A stretch of DNA of 57,644 nucleotides from positions 1-57,644 of the forward strand of contig JAAXXT010000012.1 of assembly GCA_013334325.1 (NCBI GenBank), in the 5' to 3' direction. Source of the stretch: Erysipelotrichaceae bacterium. Lineage in GTDB: Bacteria; Bacillota_I; Bacilli_A; Erysipelotrichales; Erysipelotrichaceae. How positions within the stretch are numbered: the stretch's first letter is position 1; every line of letters begins with the position of its first letter. The translations under genes were made by a program, and so were the position numbers. The notes beneath the pieces were generated by a model. That model was not told the DNA's origin, did no database searches, and saw only the letters and a program-made list of their open reading frames with translations. Shown in pieces: positions 1 to 8,022 of this stretch.

Positions 1-691
1 CGGTAGGCTTTTTAGGATCATCCATTGCGATCAAGATATGACTGACTACACGTGGTTTCTTGTCTGTGGTAAACGCAGTCAAGTATTCATCCATGTGTTC
101 ATCAAGATACGCAAAGTTCATCTTATCGGTTTTGACGAGTTCAGTGACATAGGCATCGAGTTCATCAATCGAATAATAATCGCTTTGATTCAAATAGTAC
201 TTAGCGATGGTGTCATAGGTGTAACCATATTGAGCATAAGCTGTTGCCAATTGGTTCCAATATGCGATCGTCTCAGTCTTCTTTGTTTTAATCAGATCCT
301 TGAGCTCAGTCGTAGATTCAACAGAACCGTCGATGATGGCACGTTTCAAGTTGATGTATACGGAGTAGTCTCCATAATACTTATACAGTTCTGTGTAGAA
401 CTCGTCGGTGGTCACATTTTCTCCGCCGATTTCGAAGACGACATCTTTACCACCTTCTTGTTTAGAAGGGAGTAAATTCGCAAACAAATCTTTGGTCTGG
501 GTATAAGCAAACATGGCTACGATTGCCACGAAAGCTGTTGAGATCAAGGCAAAGAACCAATGAGCAGCTAAGGACTTAGCTAGTTTTGGTTTCTTCTTCG
601 CTTTGCTAAACTTCAAGACTGCGAATACGACCAGGTATACAGCAGCGAATAGGACAGCAAATCCTAACAATATTTGATATTCTACTGACAT
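1..691 (-). CDS. PrsA/PpiC-like membrane-anchored foldase, N-terminal part
   Basis: Open reading frame running off the left edge; about 230 codons are visible. The start at 691 is preceded by an AGGAGG ribosome binding site. The protein begins with one hydrophobic segment (about residues 5-27), a lysine-rich loop (KAKKKPK), then a second hydrophobic segment (about 44-64). A polar extracytoplasmic region follows that resembles the SurA/PrsA N-terminal chaperone domain. It ends in SHILIAMDD, the typical opening of a parvulin (PpiC) prolyl isomerase domain, which continues outside the window. Family knowledge: such proteins help exported proteins fold outside the membrane. Two N-terminal membrane segments instead of a lipobox is unusual for PrsA. 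Confident about the family, less so about isomerase activity because the catalytic part is missing here. Confidence 0.75.
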   Translation of the reverse strand, partial: MSVEYQILLGFAVLFAAVYLVVFAVLKFSKAKKKPKLAKSLAAHWFFALISTAFVAIVAMFAYTQTKDLFANLLPSKQEGGKDVVFEIGGENVTTDEFYTELYKYYGDYSVYINLKRAIIDGSVESTTELKDLIKTKKTETIAYWNQLATAYAQYGYTYDTIAKYYLNQSDYYSIDELDAYVTELVKTDKMNFAYLDEHMDEYLTAFTTDKKPRVVSHILIAMDDPKKPT

Positions 692-718
692 TTCAAATCC
701 TCCTAAGGAATCTTACTT

Positions 719-747
719 ATTATAAGTTGATTCACACTATAATGCAA
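719..747 (-). promoter_or_regulatory. Promoter of the foldase gene
   Basis: On the minus strand a TTGCAT -35 (742-747) is separated by 17 bp from a perfect TATAAT -10 (719-724), about 28 bp before the start codon of the foldase gene. Confidence 0.6.
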
Positions 748-787
748 GAAATAAAAGTGTGTCTGACATAATTGTCCATAATCGTTA

Positions 788-796
788 TGATATAAT
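788..796 (+). promoter_or_regulatory. Extended -10 promoter of the suf operon
   Basis: TG at 788-789, one spacer base, then TATAAT at 791-796; no good -35 lies at 17 bp. Predicted transcription start is near 802-803, which coincides with the ATG of a 10-codon open frame (802-834) upstream of sufC. Confidence 0.55.
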
Positions 797-841
797 ATTT
801 TATGCTTTTAGATGACGAAAAGAAAGATTGGTGAACGAGGT

Positions 842-1672
842 ATGAGTACTCTTAATATAAAGAATTTACATGTAGAAATAGAAGGAAAAGAGATCCTAAA
901 AGGGGTCGATTTAAGCGTCAATAGTGCTGAAATCCACGCTTTAATGGGTCCAAATGGGAATGGGAAATCAACCCTATTGGCCGCTATTATGGGTCATCCT
1001 AAGTATACCGTCACTCAAGGTGAGATCACCTTTGATGGACAAGATGTCTTAAAGATGGCTGTCAATGAAAGAAGCAAGATAGGACTCTTTTTAGGGATGC
1101 AATATCCTATGGAAGTCGCAGGTGTAACCAACTCTGATTTTCTTAAGGCAGCACTGAATTCTAGAAGGACAAGTCCTATTCCTTTGTTTACCTTTATTAG
1201 AACCTTAGAAAAGGCTGTCAATTCACTTCAAATGAAGTCAGATTTGGCCCATAGATATGTCAACGAAGGATTCTCAGGTGGAGAAAAGAAGCGCAATGAG
1301 ATCCTACAAATGATCTTACTTGAACCTAAGATCGCCATGTTGGATGAGATCGATTCTGGACTGGATGTCGATGCGATGAAGATCGTCGCTGCAGCTATTT
1401 TAGAACAATCCGTTAAGTCTCAAGTAGGGCTCATCATCGTATCTCATTATGAACGTTTCTATCAATTGATCCAGCCTACCCATGTCCATGTCATCTTGGA
1501 TGGTAAGATCGTCTTAAGTGGTAATCATGACTTGGTCAATCGTATCGATACAGAAGGCTATGATTGGATCGCTCAAGCCTATGGGGTCCAAATCGTAAAA
1601 GAAATTAAAACAAGACCTGTTACTGCAACCTCTATAGGCACTTGTGCTGTCAAAGAAAGAGGGATGGAATAA
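842..1672 (+). CDS. sufC: SufC, Fe-S cluster assembly ATPase
   Basis: A 276-residue ABC-type ATPase that powers the SufBCD scaffold for Fe-S cluster assembly in the cytosol. Visible motifs: Walker A GPNGNGKST, signature FSGGEKKR, and Walker B AMLDEIDSGLD with a histidine switch (SHYERF). The start at 842 (MSTLNIKNLHVEIEGKEIL) fits the SufC N-terminus. An in-frame ATG at 812 would add ten residues. Neither start has a well-spaced Shine-Dalgarno, so the start is uncertain. First gene of a tight sufCDSUB operon; its stop overlaps the start of sufD by one base (TAATG). Confidence 0.95.
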   Translation: MSTLNIKNLHVEIEGKEILKGVDLSVNSAEIHALMGPNGNGKSTLLAAIMGHPKYTVTQGEITFDGQDVLKMAVNERSKIGLFLGMQYPMEVAGVTNSDFLKAALNSRRTSPIPLFTFIRTLEKAVNSLQMKSDLAHRYVNEGFSGGEKKRNEILQMILLEPKIAMLDEIDSGLDVDAMKIVAAAILEQSVKSQVGLIIVSHYERFYQLIQPTHVHVILDGKIVLSGNHDLVNRIDTEGYDWIAQAYGVQIVKEIKTRPVTATSIGTCAVKERGME

Positions 1673-2442
1673 TGCTTCTCACTTTGAAACAGGGAGCTCA
1701 ACGGACTTCCCTGAATCAAGACATGGAGATCATCACTTTAGCGAACACTGTTTCGTCTTTAGTGCTTGATTTTGAAGATGAGATCTCTGCCACATTAAAC
1801 GTAACGATCACGCAAGGATCGACGCTTGATTTGTTTTGTTTCAATACGTCCAATCGTTTATCGATCAATGAAACCTATACACTAGAAAAGGATTCTACTT
1901 TAAACTTATCCTATGGAGATCTTACTCAAGGTGAGACCCTAAGAAATGTCCAAGTCAATCTAGAAGGCAAAGGAGCTCAAGTTCAATTGAACTCAGCCAC
2001 TTTGATCACTTCTGATACAAATCTAAATTATCGTTTTAGCCATAAAGCTCAACATACCCAAGGTGACATGAAGAACTATGCGGTCATGGGTAAAGGTGGA
2101 AACCTTAGTCTATACGCCATAGGTCATATCGAAAGCACAGGTGCTTTTAGTGAGACCCATCAAAGCACAAGGGTCTTAAATCTAGAAGGCTCTAAGAAAG
2201 CCTCTGTTTATCCGCATTTGATCATCGACAACAATGAAGTCCAAGCGAGCCATGCGGAAAGCACGGGTCAAATGGATGAAGATCATCTCTACTATCTACA
2301 ATCAAGAGGATTAGATGTCAATCAAGCGATACGTTTAATGGTCAAAGGCTATTTAAGCTCAGTAACCGACAGTATCAATGATGAAGCACTTAAGACTTTG
2401 ATCTTAGAACAAATCGATCAGAAGGTGGAAGAACTATGCTGA
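1672..2442 (+). CDS. sufD: SufD-like Fe-S scaffold subunit
   Basis: A 256-residue SufB/SufD-family beta-helix protein, partner of SufB and SufC in the scaffold complex. It is shorter than typical SufD (usually over 400 residues) because the N-terminal region is reduced. The C-terminal helical part is recognisable: HAESTGQMDEDHLYYLQSRG followed by a segment with alternating hydrophobic residues. The start at 1672 is the one overlapping the sufC stop; a longer in-frame start inside sufC is less likely. It overlaps sufS by 7 bases. Assignment rests on the C-terminal motif and operon position. Confidence 0.85.
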   Translation: MLLTLKQGAQRTSLNQDMEIITLANTVSSLVLDFEDEISATLNVTITQGSTLDLFCFNTSNRLSINETYTLEKDSTLNLSYGDLTQGETLRNVQVNLEGKGAQVQLNSATLITSDTNLNYRFSHKAQHTQGDMKNYAVMGKGGNLSLYAIGHIESTGAFSETHQSTRVLNLEGSKKASVYPHLIIDNNEVQASHAESTGQMDEDHLYYLQSRGLDVNQAIRLMVKGYLSSVTDSINDEALKTLILEQIDQKVEELC

Positions 2443-3668
2443 ATGTAAAAGAAATAAGAAAAGATTTCCCAATGTGTGTCAAACAAGACGCAGGGAATGG
2501 AAAAGTCTATCTAGACAATGCCGCAACGACCTTTAAACCTTACTCGGTGATCGAAGCGGTAACTCGTTATTACACCGATGAATCTGTCAATATCCATAGA
2601 GGCGATTATGATCTATCCTATCAAGTCTCTGATGAGTATGAACAAACACGTAAAACAGTCGCACGTTTTTTGAATTGTGAAGAAAGAGAAGTCATCTTTA
2701 CTTCAGGTGCGAGTGCTTCTTTAAATCTATTCGCCTATGGTTGGGCTCAAAAGTTTCTTAAGAAAGGCGATGTCATTCTTTCTTCTGAAGCTGAACATGC
2801 CTCCAATATCTTACCTTTGATGAAAGCAGCTGAACTGACAGGCGCTACGATCGAGTATATCCCTTTGACTGAAGAAGGCGAACTTACGATCGAAGCCTTT
2901 AAAGGCGCTATGCATGATAAGGTCAAATTGGTCTCTATCGCGCATATCTCCAATGTCTTAGGTTTTGTCCATCCAATTAAAGAACTGACGAAGATCACCC
3001 ATGAGTATGGGGCCATCATCTCCGTCGACGGAGCTCAATCTGTCCCTCATATCAAAACAGACGTCAAAGATTGGGACATAGACTTTCTATCCTTTTCAGC
3101 CCATAAGATGTTGGGTCCTACAGGTGTAGGGGTCTTGTTTGGAAAGTATGCCTTGTTAGATCAAATGGATGCCTTTATGTTAGGCGGAGGCAATAATGCT
3201 CGTTTTGACATCTGTGGAAACATCCAACTGAAGAATCCTCCGTTTAAATTCGAAGCAGGAACTCCTGCGATAGAAGCCGTCTTAGGTCTAAAAGCAGCCA
3301 TCCTTTACTTAGAAAAAGTAGGCATGGATGAGATCGAAGCTTATGAACATGAACTTAAGACTTACGCTGTATCACAACTAAAAGATCTCAAAAACGTGAT
3401 CCTGTATAATCCTCATGCGGGTACAGGCATCATTACCTTTAACGTAGAAGGCATTTTCGCTCAAGACACAGCCATTTATCTTAACTCTAAAGGCCTTATG
3501 GTTAGAGCAGGCAATCATTGTGCTAAGATCCTGGTTGAAGTCATCAAAACTTCAGAAACCGTTAGAGCCTCTGTTTCTTTCTACAATACCAAAGAAGAAG
3601 TCGATCGTTTGGTCGACGCTTTAAGAACCATAACCTTGGAACAGTGCATCGACCTGTCCATCATGTAA
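2436..3668 (+). CDS. sufS: SufS cysteine desulfurase
   Basis: A 410-residue class V PLP-dependent aminotransferase that takes sulfur from L-cysteine as an enzyme persulfide for Fe-S assembly. Visible features: LDNAATTFKP near the N-terminus; the PLP lysine in SFSAHKMLGPTGVGVL; the active cysteine in RAGNHCAKIL (the family usually has RAGHHCAQP, so the loop is slightly altered). It overlaps sufD by 7 bases and is followed after 9 bases by sufU, its sulfur acceptor in Gram-positive bacteria. Confidence 0.95.
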   Translation: MLNVKEIRKDFPMCVKQDAGNGKVYLDNAATTFKPYSVIEAVTRYYTDESVNIHRGDYDLSYQVSDEYEQTRKTVARFLNCEEREVIFTSGASASLNLFAYGWAQKFLKKGDVILSSEAEHASNILPLMKAAELTGATIEYIPLTEEGELTIEAFKGAMHDKVKLVSIAHISNVLGFVHPIKELTKITHEYGAIISVDGAQSVPHIKTDVKDWDIDFLSFSAHKMLGPTGVGVLFGKYALLDQMDAFMLGGGNNARFDICGNIQLKNPPFKFEAGTPAIEAVLGLKAAILYLEKVGMDEIEAYEHELKTYAVSQLKDLKNVILYNPHAGTGIITFNVEGIFAQDTAIYLNSKGLMVRAGNHCAKILVEVIKTSETVRASVSFYNTKEEVDRLVDALRTITLEQCIDLSIM

Positions 3669-3677
3669 GGAGGAAGC

Positions 3678-4124
3678 ATGTCCGATTATCTCAAAGATCC
3701 TCAGATCCATCGTGAAATCATCATGGATCATTATCAACACCCTAGAAATCATCACTTAAGCGATGATAAGACCTATCATAAAGCCCATATGGCTTCAGAA
3801 TCTTGTATCGACGACCTAACGGTCATGATGAAGATCGATAAAGGTCTCATCAGTGATGTTTGTTTCGATGGGGTAGGTTGTACCATATCGACCGCATCGA
3901 CTTCGATCTTGACTGATCTTATTAAAGGTAAGACCCTAGAAGAAGCCAAATCCATTATAAATAGCTATTATGCCATGATCGACTTAAAAGAACTCAACGA
4001 AGATCTTCTACAAGAAGCCGTTGCTTTCCAAAACGTAGGCAAACAAGCCAATCGCATAAAATGTGCCACCATTGGTTTCAAAGCGATTGAGCAAATGATC
4101 AAGGAAGAAGAAACCCATGACTAA
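3678..4124 (+). CDS. sufU: SufU sulfur-transfer protein
   Basis: A 148-residue IscU-like protein. In Bacillota SufU is a zinc-dependent sulfurtransferase that accepts persulfide from SufS. The N-terminal [10 protein letters not shown] motif and all three expected cysteines are present: [18 protein letters not shown] and RIKCATIGF. The first motif deviates from the usual CGD, with isoleucine replacing glycine while the aspartate is kept. Start has GGAGG upstream. Overlaps sufB by 8 bases. Confidence 0.92.
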   Translation: MSDYLKDPQIHREIIMDHYQHPRNHHLSDDKTYHKAHMASESCIDDLTVMMKIDKGLISDVCFDGVGCTISTASTSILTDLIKGKTLEEAKSIINSYYAMIDLKELNEDLLQEAVAFQNVGKQANRIKCATIGFKAIEQMIKEEETHD

Positions 4125-5517
4125 AAATAACCTGCCTTCATCTGAATACCAGTATGGTTTTCACGATGAAGATGTCAGTGTCTATAGAACTAAAAAAGGT
4201 ATTTCCAGAGAAATCGTCGAAGAGATCTCCAAAATAAAAAATGAACCAGCTTGGATGACAGAATTTAGACTGAAAGCTTTTGAAGTGTTTGAATCTAAAC
4301 CTATGCCAAACTGGGGACCTTCTCTAGAAAGCATCAAGTTTCAAGATTACACCTACTACATCAAACCTTCAGCCCGTATGGAAAACAAATGGGAAGATGT
4401 CCCAGATGAGATCAAGAATACTTTTGATCGATTAGGCATCCCTGAAGCTGAAAAGAAATTTCTCTCAGGGGTCGCTACCCAATATGAATCTGAAATGGTC
4501 TACCATAATATGCTTCAAGAAGTTGAAGATAAGGGAGTCATCTTTACCGATACCGACTCAGGTCTACGTAATCATCCTGAACTTTTTAAGAAATTCTTTG
4601 GCAGTGTGGTTCCTTATACAGACAATAAATTTGCGGCTTTAAACAGCGCTGTATGGAGCGGAGGATCTTTCATCTATGTCCCACCAGGCGTTAAACTGGA
4701 TAAGCCTTTACAATCTTATTTTAGAATCAATTCTGAACAGATGGGCCAATTCGAAAGAACTTTGATCATCGTCGATGAAGGGGCAGACGTCCACTATGTG
4801 GAAGGCTGTACCGCACCGACCTATTCGAAGGATTCGCTTCATGCGGCCGTCGTTGAGATCATTGTCCATAAGAATGGGAAATGTCGCTATTCGACGATCC
4901 AAAACTGGTCAACCAATGTCTTAAACTTGGTCACAAAAAGAGCCAAGGTATGGGACCATGGGGTCATGGAATGGATCGATGGAAACATTGGTTCACACAT
5001 CACGATGAAGTATCCTGCGTGTTGGTTGATGGGACCTTATGCGAAAGGGATGACCATCTCTATCGCCGTAGCTTCTTCAATCAATCAGATCCAAGATGCA
5101 GGGGCTAAGATGATCCATATGGCGCCTTATACTTCCAGTAATATTATTTCTAAATCGGTTGCCCGTAATGGGGGAACTGTCAATTATCGTGGGATGGTTA
5201 GACATGCACCTAATGCATTACATTCTAGAAGCAAGATCGAATGTGATACTTTGATTTTAGATGACATCAGTCGATCAGATACCTTACCTACCAACGTCTC
5301 TTCTCATCCTACTTCTACGATTGAACATGAGGCCACAGTTTCTAAAGTCTCTGAAGAACAGTTGTTTTATCTCATGAGCAGAGGTCTTTCTAAGAGCCAA
5401 GCTTTAGAAACCATCGTTATGGGTTTCTTAGAACCGTTTACACGTGAGTTACCTATGGAATATGCGGTAGAACTCAATCAGTTGATGAAGATGGAAATGG
5501 TAGGCTCAGTCGGTTAA
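4117..5517 (+). CDS. sufB: SufB Fe-S scaffold protein
   Basis: A 466-residue SufB of normal length, the main scaffold on which the cluster is built together with SufC and SufD. Family segments are clear: [46 protein letters not shown], the region [21 protein letters not shown], and the C-terminal [13 protein letters not shown]. Translationally coupled to sufU by an 8-base overlap and last suf gene of the operon. Confidence 0.96.
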   Translation: MTKNNLPSSEYQYGFHDEDVSVYRTKKGISREIVEEISKIKNEPAWMTEFRLKAFEVFESKPMPNWGPSLESIKFQDYTYYIKPSARMENKWEDVPDEIKNTFDRLGIPEAEKKFLSGVATQYESEMVYHNMLQEVEDKGVIFTDTDSGLRNHPELFKKFFGSVVPYTDNKFAALNSAVWSGGSFIYVPPGVKLDKPLQSYFRINSEQMGQFERTLIIVDEGADVHYVEGCTAPTYSKDSLHAAVVEIIVHKNGKCRYSTIQNWSTNVLNLVTKRAKVWDHGVMEWIDGNIGSHITMKYPACWLMGPYAKGMTISIAVASSINQIQDAGAKMIHMAPYTSSNIISKSVARNGGTVNYRGMVRHAPNALHSRSKIECDTLILDDISRSDTLPTNVSSHPTSTIEHEATVSKVSEEQLFYLMSRGLSKSQALETIVMGFLEPFTRELPMEYAVELNQLMKMEMVGSVG

Positions 5518-5518
5518 T

Positions 5519-6043
5519 ATGAACAAAGCCGCTTTAAGAAACAAACATAAAGATCTTCGTTTAAATGTCGATCCTGTTTATCTTGAAGCGGCTTCTTTGC
5601 GTCTTCAAGAAAAAGCATGGGAGATCATAAAAGATGTGTCTTCAGTAGGACTTTATATCTCAATGGATTATGAAGTCTCAACGCGAGCACTACTTCAACG
5701 TTGTCTAGATAACCATAAGATCGTCTGTGTCCCAAAGATCGTACGCAATCAAATGATCTTTATCAAGATCACAGATCTATCTGATTGTCTCAAGAGCCCT
5801 TATGGAATCTTAGAACCATCCTCAAATGAAGCATATAAAGGAAAAATAGATGTCCAAATCATACCGATGTTGGCGTTTAATCAACGACACTTTAGATTAG
5901 GCTATGGGAAAGGTTATTATGATGCCTATCTTAAAAACTACACAGGACTTAAATGTGGTCTTTGTTTCTCAATGGATGAAGATGCTGAATTGATTGAAAG
6001 TGATCATGACATTGCCTGTGATATGATCCTTACTGAAATCTAA
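5519..6043 (+). CDS. 5-formyltetrahydrofolate cyclo-ligase family protein
   Basis: A 174-residue protein of the MTHFS/YgfA family, which converts 5-formyl-THF to 5,10-methenyl-THF with ATP. The N-terminal basic helix (LRNKHKDLR) and the signature FRLGYGKGYYDAYL are present. It begins one base after the sufB stop and is therefore probably the last gene of the suf transcript. The link with SUF is positional only. Confidence 0.9.
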   Translation: MNKAALRNKHKDLRLNVDPVYLEAASLRLQEKAWEIIKDVSSVGLYISMDYEVSTRALLQRCLDNHKIVCVPKIVRNQMIFIKITDLSDCLKSPYGILEPSSNEAYKGKIDVQIIPMLAFNQRHFRLGYGKGYYDAYLKNYTGLKCGLCFSMDEDAELIESDHDIACDMILTEI

Positions 6044-6052
6044 TAGTCACAC

Positions 6053-6067
6053 AGTTTCACACAAACA
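6053..6067 (+). promoter_or_regulatory. Conserved upstream box, copy 1
   Basis: AGTTTCACACAAACA, identical to 6264-6278. It begins exactly 54 bases before the first hairpin of sRNA candidate 1. A further TCACACA lies 10 bp upstream (6047-6053) of the TCACACA inside the box, a one-turn spacing typical of OmpR-type direct-repeat sites. Regulator unknown. Confidence 0.45.
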
Positions 6068-6104
6068 ATACACAGAACTGACATATTGATTTATTAAGAT
6101 AATA

Positions 6105-6230
6105 GTGCAAGGTAAGACTTGCCTGTTCGATTTTCTCTTCTCAAACACAATAACCCTTTTATCGAACAGAACCCTTTCCCCTTTTTAGTAAAAAAGAAAA
6201 AAGATGCTCCCCCCATCTTTTTTCTTTTCT
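6105..6230 (+). ncRNA. Candidate small RNA, tandem copy 1
   Basis: Non-coding segment that can fold into three hairpins. H1 pairs GCAAG with CTTGC (6107-6122). H2 pairs CTGTTCGAT (6123-6131) with ATCGAACAG (6161-6169) around a 29-nt CU/A-rich loop. H3 is a 15-bp intrinsic terminator (6192-6229) with loop CTCCCCC and a T-rich tail. Between H2 and H3 lies a C/T-rich single strand containing CCCTTTCCCC. Copy 2 at 6318-6436 keeps the same architecture with partly different bases. A weak -10 (GATAAT, 6098-6103) is placed for a 5' end near H1. The function is unknown; the C-rich loops suggest pairing to Shine-Dalgarno sequences. Confidence 0.6.
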
Positions 6231-6263
6231 AGGAGATCTCTTATGAATTAGTTTAAAAAACAT

Positions 6264-6278
6264 AGTTTCACACAAACA
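6264..6278 (+). promoter_or_regulatory. Conserved upstream box, copy 2
   Basis: AGTTTCACACAAACA, identical to 6053-6067. It again begins exactly 54 bases before the first hairpin (6318) of the downstream sRNA candidate, while most sequence in between differs. Conserved spacing supports a transcription-factor site. Confidence 0.45.
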
Positions 6279-6317
6279 CACCATACCCCTAACACAATGC
6301 TAGATTAGAATGTGTTT

Positions 6318-6436
6318 GTAAGATAAAGATCTTACCTGTTCGATTTTCCCTTTCAATAATAATTCTCCTTTCTAGAACAGTAACCCTCCCTTAGGTTAAA
6401 AAAAGAAAAAGATGCTCCCCCGGCATCTTTTTTCTT
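6318..6436 (+). ncRNA. Candidate small RNA, tandem copy 2
   Basis: Second copy of the candidate at 6105-6230. H1 pairs GTAAGAT with ATCTTAC around AAAG (6318-6335); its bases differ from copy 1 but pairing is kept. H2 starts directly after with CTGTTCGATTTTC (6336) and closes with GAACAG (6375-6380). Its loop contains CTCCTTTCTA, identical to the anti-Shine-Dalgarno tail at the 3' end of Bacillota 16S rRNA. H3 is a terminator (about 6400-6436) with loop TCCCCC. A TAGAAT -10 at 6306-6311 would place the 5' end at 6318, the first base of H1. Confidence 0.6.
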
Positions 6437-6442
6437 GCTTAT

Positions 6443-6471
6443 TTGACATCATTAAATGCCTTACTTATACT
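6443..6471 (+). promoter_or_regulatory. Promoter of the NUDIX gene, leaderless start
   Basis: TTGACA (6443-6448), 17-bp spacer, TATACT (6466-6471). The -10 ends six bases before the ATG at 6478, so the transcript should begin at or next to the start codon. No Shine-Dalgarno is present. Confidence 0.7.
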
Positions 6472-6477
6472 ATAGAA

Positions 6478-6993
6478 ATGAAAATCCTTGCTTATTTCCA
6501 CGATGACCAATATGTAGCTTCACCCATACAACAGATTCGTTTTACCGCAAGAGTCTATGTTTTTAACCATGAAGGCAAGGTAGCTTTCTTACGCATCAAA
6601 GGAGAAGATGGTTTTGGGCTAAGAAATCATCTTGAAAGTCCTGGCGGAGGTGTAGAAATGAATGAAAGCTTCGAAGAAGCTGCCATTCGTGAGATCGATG
6701 AAGAATTAGGCGCGACTGCAACTCAGTTTAAAGAAATAGGAGTCGTCATCGACCGCTACAACATCATCGATCGTATGACCTTTAGTGTTTATTTTAGTGC
6801 CCAATTAACATCCCTAAAAGAAGAGCTTCATCGAACAGAAGAAGAGATCTTATTGATTGAATCTGTAGAATGGTTGGATATCAACGAAGCTCTATCACTT
6901 TTAAAAAAAGCCGACAGTGCAGTCGACTTGATCATTCATAGACGAGAATTAGCTGCGTTTTCAGTGTTGTGTGAAAGTATGAAGCTTATATAG
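6478..6993 (+). CDS. NUDIX hydrolase
   Basis: A 171-residue protein with a complete NUDIX box, GGVEMNESFEEAAIREIDEELG, which binds the divalent metal and hydrolyses a nucleoside diphosphate linked to some other moiety. The substrate cannot be told from sequence. The start at 6478 (MKILAYFHDDQ) was chosen because the promoter -10 lies six bases upstream. A longer frame from 6412 would begin inside the preceding terminator. Single-gene unit convergent with the radical SAM gene; no clear terminator in the 37-base gap. Confidence 0.85.
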   Translation: MKILAYFHDDQYVASPIQQIRFTARVYVFNHEGKVAFLRIKGEDGFGLRNHLESPGGGVEMNESFEEAAIREIDEELGATATQFKEIGVVIDRYNIIDRMTFSVYFSAQLTSLKEELHRTEEEILLIESVEWLDINEALSLLKKADSAVDLIIHRRELAAFSVLCESMKLI

Positions 6994-7030
6994 AATTAAA
7001 GTTATCTGTTTTTTTTCATGGTAAACAAGA

Positions 7031-7963
7031 CTAAAGTAGATCACCTTGAATGATGCCTCTTCGGCTCATTTTTTTATCGATCCCATTCAATACGGATTTT
7101 TTATTTTTGACCCATTGAGGCGCAAGGATATCCTTCCCATCCCCATCCCCAGTCAATCTCATCAGGACAACTTCTGAAGGAATCAATTGTAGTTGATGGA
7201 TGATGAGATCTTCAAATTCATCTTGATCGATTAAGTTAAAAGGCTTGAGCTTATATACAGCTCCTAAAGCTGTATGATCTAAAACATTGAGCATGTGTAT
7301 CTTGATCCCATAAGGTCTGAGTTGTCCAATGGTTTTGGCTGTCTCAACCATCATGGCTTTGGTTTCGGTAGGATAACCATTCATCAAATGAACGACGATC
7401 TTGAGTCTTGTCTGTTTGAGCTTTTGAAAAGTATTTAGGAAGGTCTGATAATCATGACCTCGATTCATGGCTTTGGCGGTAGAATCATGGATACTTTGTA
7501 GACCCAGTTCTAGATAGATATCTTTCTTATCACACAAGCCATCAAGATACTCAATGACTTCATCGCTTAGACAATCTGCGCGTGTGGCGATCGCAATGGC
7601 CAATACTTCAGGAACTTCAGTGAAGGGCTCGAAAAAAGTCTTGAGTTGAGCTAAAGGGGCATAGGTATTGGTGAAAGCTTGAAAGTAGGGAAGTGGTAAG
7701 GCATCAGGCCATTTATGTCTCATCATCGATAGCCCTTGATGATACTGGGTCATTAGATCATCATGAGGATCTCCTGCGAATTCTCCACTGCCTTCTTCAT
7801 TACAAAAACTACAGCCTCCTAGACCACAGGTCCCATCTCGATTAGGACAGGATAAAAATGTATTTAAAGGGATACGCATCCCTTTAGCCCCATATCTTTG
7901 TCTTAAGTCATAGTTGAAGGTATGGTAACGCTTGTTGTCACTGGAATAAGGGAAAGGATTCAT
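7031..7963 (-). CDS. YhcC/YtqA-like radical SAM protein
   Basis: A 310-residue protein of the TIGR01212-type radical SAM family. The cluster motif is unusual and family-specific: SCPNRDGTCGLGGCSFC near residues 38-54. FAGDP, LGLQSIHD and HLMNGYPTET follow as in the family. These are predicted Fe-S/SAM enzymes of uncertain substrate, often suggested to act on RNA. The start at 7963 lies six bases after an extended -10 and lacks a Shine-Dalgarno, so the mRNA is probably leaderless. Divergent from leuS. Confidence 0.85.
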   Translation of the reverse strand: MNPFPYSSDNKRYHTFNYDLRQRYGAKGMRIPLNTFLSCPNRDGTCGLGGCSFCNEEGSGEFAGDPHDDLMTQYHQGLSMMRHKWPDALPLPYFQAFTNTYAPLAQLKTFFEPFTEVPEVLAIAIATRADCLSDEVIEYLDGLCDKKDIYLELGLQSIHDSTAKAMNRGHDYQTFLNTFQKLKQTRLKIVVHLMNGYPTETKAMMVETAKTIGQLRPYGIKIHMLNVLDHTALGAVYKLKPFNLIDQDEFEDLIIHQLQLIPSEVVLMRLTGDGDGKDILAPQWVKNKKSVLNGIDKKMSRRGIIQGDLL

Positions 7964-7969
7964 AGCCTT

Positions 7970-7978
7970 ATTGTAGCA
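7970..7978 (-). promoter_or_regulatory. Extended -10 of the radical SAM gene
   Basis: On the minus strand TGC then TACAAT; the hexamer (7970-7975) ends six bases before the ATG at 7963. No convincing -35. Confidence 0.5.
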
Positions 7979-7986
7979 CAGCCATC

Positions 7987-8016
7987 TTGACTTTTAGAGG
8001 GTGGATAGAGTATGCT
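7987..8016 (+). promoter_or_regulatory. Probable promoter of the leuS leader
   Basis: TTGACT (7987-7992), 18-bp spacer, TATGCT (8011-8016); this places transcription start near 8023, just ahead of the T-box leader. Confidence 0.4.
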
Positions 8017-8022
8017 TATCCC

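Noticed and set aside
38-475. Plus-strand open frame of 145 codons near the left edge
   Set aside because: It is antisense to the foldase gene, which has a start, ribosome binding site, membrane segments and a parvulin motif.
4881-5108. Plus-strand frame inside sufB
   Set aside because: Alternate frame within an intact, conserved gene.
6053-6436. Insertion-sequence remnant or attenuator of the NUDIX gene as explanation for the tandem repeats
   Set aside because: No terminal repeats, target duplication or transposase; the NUDIX promoter lies downstream of both terminators, so neither copy can be its leader.
6053-6436. CRISPR array
   Set aside because: Only two copies, no uniform spacers, and no cas genes in the window.
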